Of a stretch of 13,919 nt of DNA, positions 6,263 to 13,919 are shown one piece after another. How positions within the stretch are numbered: the stretch's first letter is position 1; each line of letters begins with the position of its first letter. The DNA is from CAZHTS01 sp964535315 (lineage in GTDB: Bacteria > Chloroflexota > Anaerolineae > Anaerolineales > Anaerolineaceae). Under the pieces are notes generated by a model, which made no database searches, was not told where the DNA came from, and worked only from the letters and a program-made list of their open reading frames with translations. Position numbers and translations under genes: made by a program. Where the stretch lies: contig CAZHTS010000111.1 in assembly GCA_964535315.1 (NCBI GenBank), positions 1-13,919 on the forward strand. The letters are read 5' to 3'.

Positions 6263-9169
6263 ATGCTCTATCGTAAAAAGCTCATCGAAGTCTCGCTTCC
6301 ATTGGAAGCGATTAATAAAGAATCGGCCAGGGAAAAATCTATCCGTCATGGGCATCCCAGCACTCTACATCTGTGGTGGGCGCGCCGGCCCCTGGCTGCC
6401 TGCCGGGCGGTGTTATGGTCTTCCCTTGTAGATGATCCTTCTGAATATATGCCGGACGAAGAATCCGCCAACCGCGAACGCGAACGCTTGTTTGCCATTC
6501 TCGAAGAACTGGTCAAATGGGAAAACATCAATAATGAAACGGTGCTGGATGCCGCAAAATTAGAGATTGCCCGTAGCGTGGCCCGTGAGTTGGGTTGTGA
6601 AGTGCCAATCGGAAAACAGGCAATTAACGAATTTTTGGCAACCAAGGCTCCCCCGGTGCTGGATCCCTTTGCTGGTGGCGGCTCGATCCCTCTTGAAGCT
6701 CAACGCCTGGGGCTGCGCGCCTATGCCAGCGACCTGAACCCGGTTGCTGTGCTGATAAACAAGGCCCTGATCGAAATCCCGCCTAAGTTTGCCAATATGC
6801 CGCCGGTGCACCCGCCGGAAGATGGAACCTCAAAGGACGCAAAGAGCGCGAAGGGGAAGAAAGGCAAGGCGGCGCAAGACGGTCTGTGGGCGCGCGAGTG
6901 GAAAGGCGCGGAAGGGCTGGCCGAGGATGTGCGTTACTACGGCAAGTGGATGCGCGACGAGGCCGAAAAGCGCATCGGTCACCTTTACCCCAAGGTGAAA
7001 ATCACTGCCGAAATGCTCGCCGACCGTGAGGACTTGCGCCATCAGGGGTTAAAAGCGGGCGATGAACTGACCGTGATCGCCTGGCTGTGGGCGCGTACAG
7101 TAAAGTGCCCCAATCCGGCTTGTGGATGTCAGATGCCGCTGGTGCGATCATTTGCACTATCAACAAGGAAGGGAAAACGATCCTGGATAGAGCCTATCAT
7201 TAAGCAAGGTTATGATGGAAAGGTTGTTACTTTCAAGGTAAAGACTGGTGATGAACCGGGTTCGCCAGAAGGAACCGTTAATCGCAATGGGGCAAGATGT
7301 ATCGCATGTGGAACTCCGGTTCCACTTGACTATATACGAGATAGAGGTAAATCTGGATTAATTTCTGCTCAAATTACAGCAATTGTCGCAGAGGGTGAAA
7401 AAGGCAGGATTTACTTAACCCCATCTATAAATGATGAAGCTATTGCCCAATCTACAAATCCAGGATGGGAACCTGAAACCGAATTACCAGATAAAGCACT
7501 AGGTTTTCGTGTTCAGTTATATGGAATGACTAAACACAAAAGTCTATTCACCAAACGTCAATTATCTGCTCTTTCAGTATTTAGTACTCTGATCGCAGAA
7601 ATTCGATCTCGCGTTTTAGGAGAAGTTCAAGAGGAACTCACTGATTGCGATTCAGGATATGCTGATGCTATTGCAACGTATCTAGCTTTGGCTGTTGACC
7701 GACTAGCTATGTCCGGAAACAACTTGGTAAGATGGAATCCTGTTGGTGAAAAAGCACAACATGCTTTTGGCAGACAAGCTTTGCCAATGATTTGGGATTT
7801 TGCAGAGCCTAATTTTTTTGCTGATGCAACAGGTAGTATCAATGCAGCAGTGGAACTTGTTGCTGCCCCACTTTCATTATTGGGATTTGGGATAGGTAAT
7901 GTAGTTCAAGATGACGCTGCCAAATTAACAAATCATGATAGAAATGGTTCGATTATTGCTACTGACCCCCCTTATTATGATAACATCGGATATGGGGATT
8001 TGTCTGACTTTTTCTATGTCTGGCTACGCCATTCATTACTCAATATTTACCCAAGTTTGTTTACTACTATGTTGGTTCCAAAGACTTCCGAGCTTGTAGC
8101 CACTCCGTACCGTTTTGACGGAGACAAACAAAAAGCGGAAGATTTTTTTGAGAAAGGTTTAAGTTTAGCGTTTGAGCATTTTTATACCCTTTCAACTTCT
8201 TGCATCCCAGTCACTGTTTTTTATGCTTTCAAACAATCAGAAGTGGATAATGATCTCAATGTTGAAGATGGCGATCTGGCTACCAATGCAGTTTCTACTG
8301 GTTGGGAAACTATGCTTGCAAGTTTACTATCAAGCGGATTTCAAATCAGTGGTACATGGCCTATGCATACAGAGATGAAGACTCGGCAGGTAGCAATGGG
8401 AACAAACGCTCTTGCATCATCTATAGTTCTTGTCTGCCGTCCGCGTCCTGAAGACGCCCCTACCACTACCCGACGCGAATTCCTCTCTGCTCTCAAGCGC
8501 CGTCTACCCTCTGCTCTGCATCAACTTCAATTAGGAAACATTGCACCAGTGGATCTGGCTCAAGCTGCAATTGGACCCGGTATGGCAATTTTCTCGCGTT
8601 ACAAAGCCGTGCTTGAAGCAGATGGCTCATCCATGCGCGTGCGCGCAGCTCTGGCGCTGATCAATCAGGCGTTAGATGAATACCTGGCTGAGCAGGAAGG
8701 CGAGTATGACACTGATACCCGCTGGGCACTGGCCTGGTTTGAACAATATGGTCATGAACAGGGCCCTTATGGCGTAGCTGAAATGCTTTCAAAGGCAAAG
8801 AATACCAGCGTGGAAGGATTATCGCATGCCGGCTTCCTCGAAGCACGCGCCGGCAAGGTTCGCCTTTTAAAGCGGGATGAACTGGGGGCGGATTGGGATC
8901 CGGGCAAGGATAAACGGTTGACAGTCTGGGAAGCCACCCAATACCTGATTCGGGCCCTGGATCAAGACGGCGAAAAGGGGGCGGGGGCGCTGCTGAGCAA
9001 ACTGGGTTCCTCCGGCGAAACGGCCCGCGATCTGGCGTACCGCTTATATACTTTGTGCGAACGGAAAGGCTGGGCGCAAGAGGCGCTGGCTTATAATATG
9101 CTGGTGGTGGCCTGGCCGAGGATTAAAGAACAATCGGGACAAGGCCCCAAGCAAGCGAGTTTGTTGTAA
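6263..9169 (+). CDS. DUF1156 (COG1743) DNA adenine-type methyltransferase with split zinc ribbon
   Basis: A 968-residue predicted N6-adenine-type DNA methyltransferase, the self-marking partner of the cassette. It opens with the DUF1156 signature (residues 1-60: K-L-I-E-V-S-L-P-L-E-A-I-N, H-P-S-T-L-H-L-W-W-A-R-R-P-L-A). The SAM-binding motif D-P-F-A-G-G-G is at 134-140 with D-L-N-P at 156-159. A split zinc ribbon is suggested by C282, C287, C289 and C346, C349. The catalytic D-P-P-Y is at 568-571, far downstream, so the order is motif I, insert, motif IV. The tail (about 730-968) is an uncharacterised C-terminal region. GAGG (6253-6256) gives a good ribosome-binding site. Residues 190-204 are a lysine/alanine run encoded by a 9-base repeat. 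The gene is mosaic: about 63% GC before 7140, 38% in sampled blocks of 7140-8440, then back to about 63%. The frame stays open throughout, so it looks functional. Confidence 0.93.
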   Translation: MLYRKKLIEVSLPLEAINKESAREKSIRHGHPSTLHLWWARRPLAACRAVLWSSLVDDPSEYMPDEESANRERERLFAILEELVKWENINNETVLDAAKLEIARSVARELGCEVPIGKQAINEFLATKAPPVLDPFAGGGSIPLEAQRLGLRAYASDLNPVAVLINKALIEIPPKFANMPPVHPPEDGTSKDAKSAKGKKGKAAQDGLWAREWKGAEGLAEDVRYYGKWMRDEAEKRIGHLYPKVKITAEMLADREDLRHQGLKAGDELTVIAWLWARTVKCPNPACGCQMPLVRSFALSTRKGKRSWIEPIIKQGYDGKVVTFKVKTGDEPGSPEGTVNRNGARCIACGTPVPLDYIRDRGKSGLISAQITAIVAEGEKGRIYLTPSINDEAIAQSTNPGWEPETELPDKALGFRVQLYGMTKHKSLFTKRQLSALSVFSTLIAEIRSRVLGEVQEELTDCDSGYADAIATYLALAVDRLAMSGNNLVRWNPVGEKAQHAFGRQALPMIWDFAEPNFFADATGSINAAVELVAAPLSLLGFGIGNVVQDDAAKLTNHDRNGSIIATDPPYYDNIGYGDLSDFFYVWLRHSLLNIYPSLFTTMLVPKTSELVATPYRFDGDKQKAEDFFEKGLSLAFEHFYTLSTSCIPVTVFYAFKQSEVDNDLNVEDGDLATNAVSTGWETMLASLLSSGFQISGTWPMHTEMKTRQVAMGTNALASSIVLVCRPRPEDAPTTTRREFLSALKRRLPSALHQLQLGNIAPVDLAQAAIGPGMAIFSRYKAVLEADGSSMRVRAALALINQALDEYLAEQEGEYDTDTRWALAWFEQYGHEQGPYGVAEMLSKAKNTSVEGLSHAGFLEARAGKVRLLKRDELGADWDPGKDKRLTVWEATQYLIRALDQDGEKGAGALLSKLGSSGETARDLAYRLYTLCERKGWAQEALAYNMLVVAWPRIKEQSGQGPKQASLL
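6831..6872 (+). repeat. imperfect 9-base tandem repeat inside the methyltransferase gene
   Basis: CAAAGGACG, CAAAGAGCG and CGAAGGGGA follow one another (6831-6857), and decayed AG/AAG-rich units continue to about 6872. In frame they encode a lysine-rich patch (K191 to A204), between the SAM-binding motif and the zinc ribbon. CAAAGGACG-type strings are common as dispersed low-complexity repeats in several environmental phyla, both between and inside genes (known in general terms). Here the insert keeps the frame. Confidence 0.5.
7140..8440 (+). other. AT-rich segment within the DUF1156 methyltransferase gene
   Basis: Counted 60-base blocks give 38% GC at 7561-7620 and 38% at 8041-8100, against 63% at 6901-6960 and 63% at 8941-9000. 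The left edge is fairly sharp, just after the first zinc-ribbon cysteines (C282/C287/C289); the right edge fades between about 8420 and 8600. The segment covers the second cysteine pair, the stretch where a target-recognition region is likely, and the DPPY catalytic motif. Replacement of this part by recombination with a diverged homologue would explain it. Confidence 0.55.
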
Positions 9170-9185
9170 GCCCCATGGGAGATTT

Positions 9186-11156
9186 ATGATGAACGTGTTG
9201 CCGATCAATCTGGATCAACTAATAAACTCTCAGGCGATCGAGTCCGTACGGCGTGAATTCAAGAAGGGCTGGTCTGAACCCACGCTGGAACAAACCATCC
9301 ATACCATTTGTGCGTACGCCAACGATTTTTTTAATCTCAACGGCGGTTACGTCATTATCGGCGTCGAAGAACAGGCGGGTAAGCCGGCGCTGCCCCCCGC
9401 CGGTTTAGAAGGGGTCAATATTGAGGAAATCCAACAGGAGATCCGCGGGCAGTGCAATCGCATCGATCCTGCTTACCAGCCAATCCTTTCTCCCGAGGTG
9501 TTCCAGGGGAAAAACATTCTCGTAATATGGGCGCCCGCCGGTGATGCGCGGCCTTACCAGGCGCCGCTGAAAAAGAATGGACAGGAGAGACTCTATTATG
9601 TCCGCCAGGGCAGTGAAACGGTTCAGGCCAAAGGGGAGCTATTAAACCAATTGATCCAGCTCACCGCCAGAACCCCCTTTGACGATCGCCGGAACCTTTC
9701 TGCGCCTGTTGAAACCATTTCTCCTACGTTGGTGCGGCATTTTCTGTCCAATATTAAAAGCGATCTGATCTCTCCGGCGGCGAACATTTCAGACCTTGAG
9801 CTCTATCACAAGCTCCGGCTGACGGTTCCCATTAACGGCCACGAGGTTTCGAGGAATGTTGCGCTGTTATTCTTTGTGAATGATCCGGAGCAATTTTTCC
9901 CTGGGGCGCGCGTGGAGGTCGTCCAATTTGGGAGTGGCTCCGGCGGCGATTTAATAGAGGAGAAAGTTTTTCGCGGGCCGATCGACGTGCAGATCAGTCA
10001 GACGCTGGACTATTTAAATTCGTTGAGCACCACGCTCATTCGAAAAATGCCTGACCGGGCCGAAGTAAGCCGCACGGTTGCATTCCCGTACGAAGCAATG
10101 GAAGAGGCGCTGGTCAACGCGCTGTATCATCGCAGTTATGAAAATACGCCTGAGCCCGTCAAAGTTTATCTGTATCCGGACCGGATGGAAATCATCAGCT
10201 ATCCGGGCCCCGTCCCAGGGATCGACCCCAAACATCTGCAACCCGGCGGTTCAGTGCCCCCGGTGCCCAATCGAAATCGCAGGATCGGCGAATTCTTGAA
10301 GGATCTGCGTCTGGCGGAAGGCCGGGGTACCGGCATCCCCAAAATCCGGCGCAAGATGGACGAGAACGGCTCGCCCGAACCGATATTCGAGTTTGATGAA
10401 GGGCGCAGCTATTTTCGCGCCATCTTGCCGGCGCACCCGCAGTATATTCTTATCCAGGCGTTACGCGAGAGCGCCCACCTGTGGGCAACGGGGAACCGCC
10501 AGCGTGCAATACAGAATCTTGAGACCGCCGTGCAGCGCGCGCCTCATTCAGGGGCCCTGGCGGCGCAACTGCTTGAATATCATGCGTCTTTAGGCGAAAC
10601 AAACAAGGCGCGCGAGTTGTTTCGCCAGGTTGAGGCCGATCAGGAAATCAAAGACCGCTATCTTGCCTACATCTCGTGGGCCAGAGTCTTGCTGGATCAG
10701 GATTTACAGGACGAGGCACGCGGCGTTCTAAAACGAGCGCCTTCCCCTATTGAAAGTGATAACGTCATCGAACTGGCCTTGTTGCATAAACGGGCAAACC
10801 GGTATCAACAGGCCCATCGTCTGTTCGAGGATAATTTTGACGTCATCAAAGACGATCCTAAGGCTGTGCACGAATATGCACAAACGAAAATGCGGATTGC
10901 CAGTGACAGTGGACAGGGCGCGGCGCGGACGCGGTTGAACCGTGAGGCAGGCGAGTTGCTGCGGCGGGCGATACAACTTTCCGATGACCCCACGCGCCTG
11001 GCCTGGTGTTGGAACCATCTGGCGCAAGTATTAGCCTGGTTGAATGCCCCCACCGGGGAAATCGAAAATGCTTACCAAAGAGCAATTCAATTGCTCCCCG
11101 GCGAACGTCGCTTTGTTCAATATTATCAAGAATGGAAAAAGAGGGTGCAGCGCTAG
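9186..11156 (+). CDS. AlbA_2 (Schlafen-like) and GHKL-type ATPase protein with TPR tail
   Basis: A 656-residue protein of the COG2865 type, named for putative transcriptional regulators. Residues about 17-170 form an AlbA_2/Schlafen-like domain (E-S-V-R-R-E-F-K, N-G-G-Y-V-I-I-G-V, Y-Y-V-R-Q-G-S). Residues about 300-400 match the HATPase_c_4 region: E306-E-A-L-V-N311-A-L-Y-H-R, R-M-E-I-I-S-Y-P-G-P, and G-T-G-I (381-384). Relatives usually end in a winged-helix DNA-binding domain; here residues about 420-656 are instead TPR-like helical repeats, such as N-R-Q-R-A-I-Q-N-L-E-T-A-V-Q-R-A-P. AlbA_2 domains bind nucleic acid and related Schlafen domains can cut RNA, but no catalytic set is demonstrable here. 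Two ATGs (9186, 9189) follow GGGAG (9177-9181); the second has better spacing. It lies between methyltransferase and DUF499, so a regulatory, scaffold or sensor role is inferred. Confidence 0.88.
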   Translation: MMNVLPINLDQLINSQAIESVRREFKKGWSEPTLEQTIHTICAYANDFFNLNGGYVIIGVEEQAGKPALPPAGLEGVNIEEIQQEIRGQCNRIDPAYQPILSPEVFQGKNILVIWAPAGDARPYQAPLKKNGQERLYYVRQGSETVQAKGELLNQLIQLTARTPFDDRRNLSAPVETISPTLVRHFLSNIKSDLISPAANISDLELYHKLRLTVPINGHEVSRNVALLFFVNDPEQFFPGARVEVVQFGSGSGGDLIEEKVFRGPIDVQISQTLDYLNSLSTTLIRKMPDRAEVSRTVAFPYEAMEEALVNALYHRSYENTPEPVKVYLYPDRMEIISYPGPVPGIDPKHLQPGGSVPPVPNRNRRIGEFLKDLRLAEGRGTGIPKIRRKMDENGSPEPIFEFDEGRSYFRAILPAHPQYILIQALRESAHLWATGNRQRAIQNLETAVQRAPHSGALAAQLLEYHASLGETNKARELFRQVEADQEIKDRYLAYISWARVLLDQDLQDEARGVLKRAPSPIESDNVIELALLHKRANRYQQAHRLFEDNFDVIKDDPKAVHEYAQTKMRIASDSGQGAARTRLNREAGELLRRAIQLSDDPTRLAWCWNHLAQVLAWLNAPTGEIENAYQRAIQLLPGERRFVQYYQEWKKRVQR

Positions 11157-11190
11157 GAACAGCCGTTTTACCTTGATGCAGATGAGACAA

Positions 11191-11194
11191 GGAG
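11191..11194 (+). promoter_or_regulatory. ribosome-binding site fixing the start of the DUF499 gene
   Basis: GGAG (within AAGGAGC, 11189-11195) lies 6 bases before the ATG at 11201. The reading frame downstream codes for an intact Swt1-type HEPN domain from its first residues, which supports this start. Confidence 0.75.
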
Positions 11195-11200
11195 CAATTT

Positions 11201-13919
11201 ATGTCGGTCAGTAATATCGAACGAATTGGCAAGGGACTTCAACTTCTCCGTTCGGGGCTTGCGCCGTATATCCAGCGCGAGTTGAAGAGCATCTACAAAG
11301 AACGCTGGTGGGTCAGCGGCGTGGAAACGATTCTCGAGAATGCAGTGGGCCGCGAAGCCCTGACCGGCGCGGGCGCTCCTGAAGAGCGGTTTGAAAGGCT
11401 GGATGTCCAGGCGTTGCTGGTGGTTCTATGGGAAAACTGGAACGCCGTTTTTAAAACCGAATTAGGCCACAGCGGGCGCAGTTATGTCAGCGAACTGCGC
11501 GAGGTGCGCAATCATTGGGCGCATCAACAGCCGTTTAACGCCGAGGATACTTTCCGGGCTTTGGACACCATGAGCCGTCTGGTAGAAATGGTCGGCGGTC
11601 AGGGCCTGGGCGAAATCCAGGAACTCAGCCGCGAGATGCTGCGCCAGCGGTTTGAAGCAGAGACAAAACGCGAGCTCAAAAAATCTACGACCGTTCTTTC
11701 TACCGGCGTTAGCCAGGGGTTGAAACCCTGGCGAGAAATCGCCACCCCGCATCAGGATGTCGCCTCGGGGCGCTATAAAATGGCCGAGTTCGCCGCCGAT
11801 TTGTTCCAGGTGATCACCGGAAAAGCGGAAGCCGAATACCGCGAACCGGGGGAGTTCTTCCGGCGCACCTACCTGACAGAAGGTTTGAGCCGGCTTCTTT
11901 CACAGGCGTGGGCCAGGCTGGCTTCTGCGGGCGGGGATCCGATCGTGGAACTGCAAACCAATTTCGGCGGCGGTAAGACGCACTCTATGCTGGCGCTATT
12001 TCACCTGTTTGGCGGGCAGATCAAACCGCAGGAGGTCCCCGGTCTGGAGAGCCTGGTGCCCGCCCGGTTGAAGGGCGGCGAAGTTGATTTGCCCGTTGCC
12101 TGCCGGGCGGTTTTGGTGGGGACGCAACTCAGCCCGGCGGAGGTGAGAACCAAGCCGGATGGCATTCAAATTCACACGCTCTGGGGCGAAATGGCCTGGC
12201 AAATCGGCAAGGCGGCCGGCAAAGCTGGCGAGGCCTACGCCCTGGTATCGGAAGAAGATCGTAGAGGCGTCAGCCCTGGTTCCGAGAAGTTGGCGAAATT
12301 GTTCGATCAATTTGGCCCGGTGTTGGTGTTGATCGATGAGTGGGTCGCCTACGCCCGCCAGCTTTACGGGAAGGACGACCTCCCGGGCGGGTCTTTCGAC
12401 GCGAACATGACCTTTGCCCAGGCGTTGACCGAGGCGGCCAAGGCTGTACCGGACGCGATGGTGGTGGCAGCCATCCCTCAGTCGGATATTGAGATCGGCG
12501 GCGAGGGGGGCAAGGCTGCGCTGGAAAGAATCCGCAACGTTTTTGGGCGCGTAGAGGCGGTCTGGAAACCGGCTTCGGCCCCGGAGAGCTTTGAAATCGT
12601 CCGGCGGCGATTGTTTCAACCGCTTGGCGACTATGCGGCGCGGGATGCTGTTTGCCGCGCCTTTGCCGAGATGTATCAGGCGAACCGGGCAGAGTTCCCT
12701 TCTGAATGCCGTGAGGCGGATTATGAAAACCGTATCGTTTCTGCGTATCCCATCCATCCCGAATTGTTTGACCGGCTGTATGAAGACTGGTCCACGCTGG
12801 AACGTTTCCAGCGCACGCGCGGCGTTTTGCGCATGATGGCCGCCATCGTGCACGAGCTTTGGGAACGGCAGGATGGATCGCTGATGATCATGCCCGGCTC
12901 TGTGCCAATGGATACCACAGACGTACGTTTTGAAGTGACCCGTTATTTGCCGGAAGGTTGGGGGGCGGTGGTTGACAAGGACATCGACGGTTCTCTCAGC
13001 CGTCCTCTGGCGATTGATCGTGATAACCCCAACCTGGGGCGTTATTCGGCCTGCCGGCGCGTGTCGCGCACGATCTTTGTAGGCAGCGCTCCTTCGGCGG
13101 GGGCGCAAAAAGTTCACGGCATCGAGGAGGTGCGCATCAAGCTCGGCTGCGTTCAACCGGGCGAATCTACGGCAGTTTTTGGAGATGCGTTACGGCGGCT
13201 TTCGGAGGAGTTGACCTATCTGTATTCCGATTCGACCCGTTACTGGTTTGACACCCGTCCAACCATCACGCGTATTGCTTCCGATCGAGCTGCACAGTAC
13301 GAGCGCAAACCGGAAATCGTCGAGGATGAGATTGTCCGGCGCGTTCGGGAGATGGTGCGCCGCGATCGTGGAGATTTTGCCGGCGTGCATGCAATTCCGG
13401 GTAGCAGCGCAGACGTACCGGATGAGACGTGCTGCCGGCTGGTGATCCTGGGCCCGTTGAGCGCCCACCGTGCTCGCAGCGAAGAAAGCAAGGCGTTGAG
13501 CGCTGCTCGTGAAATTTTGGAACGTCGCGGCAGCAGTCCGCGCCTGTATCGCAATATGCTCGTCTTCCTGGCCGCCGATGCAGAACGCTTAACCGAACTT
13601 GAGCAGGCGGTACGAAACTGGTTGGCGTGGACGTCCATCCAGCAGGATGAGGAGCAGCTCAACCTGGATTCTTCACAGAAACGCCAAGTGGATAAGCAGG
13701 TTCAGAACAACGAAGATACGATCAATGCCCGCCTCCTGGAAACATTCTGCCACTTGATCGTCCCTACGCAAGAAGGGACGAATCCGGTCGAGTGGTCTGT
13801 CAGCCGTTTGCAGGGCGGTGATAATCTGGTGACGCGCGCATCCAAGAAGTTAAAGAATGAACAGCAACTGATCACAGAATGGTCGCCGGCGCTCTTAAGA
13901 ATGGAATTGGACCGCTGGT
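11201..13919 (+). CDS. DUF499 (COG1483) AAA-like ATPase with N-terminal Swt1-type HEPN domain, 3' end cut by window
   Basis: The open frame runs 906 codons to the window end with no stop; relatives are usually 1000 residues or more, so only the C-terminus is missing. Residues about 1-130 are a HEPN domain of the Swt1 type: E-L-R-E-V-R103-N-H-W-A-H108 is the R-x4-H RNase motif, preceded by L-L-V-V-L-W-E-N-W-N. The DUF499 ATPase follows, with an atypical Walker A L-Q-T-N-F-G-G-G-K-T-H (251-261; K259, T260) and Walker B V-L-V-L-I-D-E-W (373-381; D379, E380). A-I-P-Q-S-D further on may be a sensor-like strand. Known: DUF499 proteins are encoded beside DUF1156 methylases and SNF2-DUF3883 helicases in predicted defence loci. 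Inferred: an ATP-driven sensor or motor that controls a HEPN RNase. The gene is GC-rich like the helicase gene, so it belongs to the backbone of the cassette. Confidence 0.9.
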   Translation, partial: MSVSNIERIGKGLQLLRSGLAPYIQRELKSIYKERWWVSGVETILENAVGREALTGAGAPEERFERLDVQALLVVLWENWNAVFKTELGHSGRSYVSELREVRNHWAHQQPFNAEDTFRALDTMSRLVEMVGGQGLGEIQELSREMLRQRFEAETKRELKKSTTVLSTGVSQGLKPWREIATPHQDVASGRYKMAEFAADLFQVITGKAEAEYREPGEFFRRTYLTEGLSRLLSQAWARLASAGGDPIVELQTNFGGGKTHSMLALFHLFGGQIKPQEVPGLESLVPARLKGGEVDLPVACRAVLVGTQLSPAEVRTKPDGIQIHTLWGEMAWQIGKAAGKAGEAYALVSEEDRRGVSPGSEKLAKLFDQFGPVLVLIDEWVAYARQLYGKDDLPGGSFDANMTFAQALTEAAKAVPDAMVVAAIPQSDIEIGGEGGKAALERIRNVFGRVEAVWKPASAPESFEIVRRRLFQPLGDYAARDAVCRAFAEMYQANRAEFPSECREADYENRIVSAYPIHPELFDRLYEDWSTLERFQRTRGVLRMMAAIVHELWERQDGSLMIMPGSVPMDTTDVRFEVTRYLPEGWGAVVDKDIDGSLSRPLAIDRDNPNLGRYSACRRVSRTIFVGSAPSAGAQKVHGIEEVRIKLGCVQPGESTAVFGDALRRLSEELTYLYSDSTRYWFDTRPTITRIASDRAAQYERKPEIVEDEIVRRVREMVRRDRGDFAGVHAIPGSSADVPDETCCRLVILGPLSAHRARSEESKALSAAREILERRGSSPRLYRNMLVFLAADAERLTELEQAVRNWLAWTSIQQDEEQLNLDSSQKRQVDKQVQNNEDTINARLLETFCHLIVPTQEGTNPVEWSVSRLQGGDNLVTRASKKLKNEQQLITEWSPALLRMELDRW

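Noticed and set aside
11996..13156. 386-codon open frame on the - strand
   Set aside because: It lies fully opposite the DUF499 gene, whose + strand frame carries recognisable Walker and family motifs. The antisense product has no recognisable domain and reads as a by-product of GC-rich codons.
288..13919. Canonical DISARM, BREX or Gabija
   Set aside because: No drmA/drmB/drmC, no pglZ or brxC, and no UvrD-like GajB are present in the window. The resemblance is limited to single components (SNF2 helicase, methylase, OLD nuclease).
1..13919. CRISPR array, tRNA, rRNA, insertion sequence or integrase
   Set aside because: No regular repeat-spacer pattern, no cloverleaf or rRNA-like stretch, and no transposase or recombinase motifs were seen.

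Overview
The window reads as one bacterial defence island on the + strand. Six genes are packed head to tail with junctions of -4, +52, +11, +16 and +44 bases. No tRNA, rRNA, transposase, integrase or CRISPR array is visible. The host is not identifiable with confidence. The GC-rich backbone (about 60-70% in the 60-base blocks I counted by eye), the family content and a 'CAAAGGACG'-type repeat would suit an environmental bacterium such as Chloroflexota/Anaerolineae; this is a weak inference.

Layout: bases 1-287 hold no convincing gene but contain a perfect TATAAT and two small inverted repeats, so they are the likely promoter/leader. Next comes an SNF2-type helicase fused to a C-terminal DUF3883 nuclease-like domain (288-3863). 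An OLD-family ATPase/TOPRIM nuclease overlaps it by ATGA (3860-5695). A 167-residue protein with a ParB/sulfiredoxin-like C-terminal motif, GCHR, follows (5748-6251). Then come a 968-residue DUF1156 (COG1743) adenine-type DNA methyltransferase (6263-9169), an AlbA_2/GHKL-like ATPase protein with a TPR tail (9186-11156), and a DUF499 (COG1483) ATPase with an N-terminal Swt1-type HEPN domain (11201 to the window end, truncated by the window).

The helicase-DUF3883, DUF1156 and DUF499 trio is a recurrent cassette that comparative genomics has long predicted to be a restriction-modification-like or DISARM-like defence module. The simplest working model is that the methyltransferase marks self DNA, the helicase-nuclease and the DUF499 ATPase act on unmarked invading DNA, and the HEPN domain supplies an RNase that could act on host or phage RNA. 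The OLD nuclease, the ParB/Srx-like protein and the AlbA_2-TPR protein look like accessory layers.

Base composition is mosaic. The OLD and ParB/Srx-like genes, and the middle of the methyltransferase gene (about 7140-8440), are clearly AT-rich (25-38% GC in sampled blocks) against 60-70% GC in the flanks. This suggests insertion or replacement of modules within a long-standing operon.
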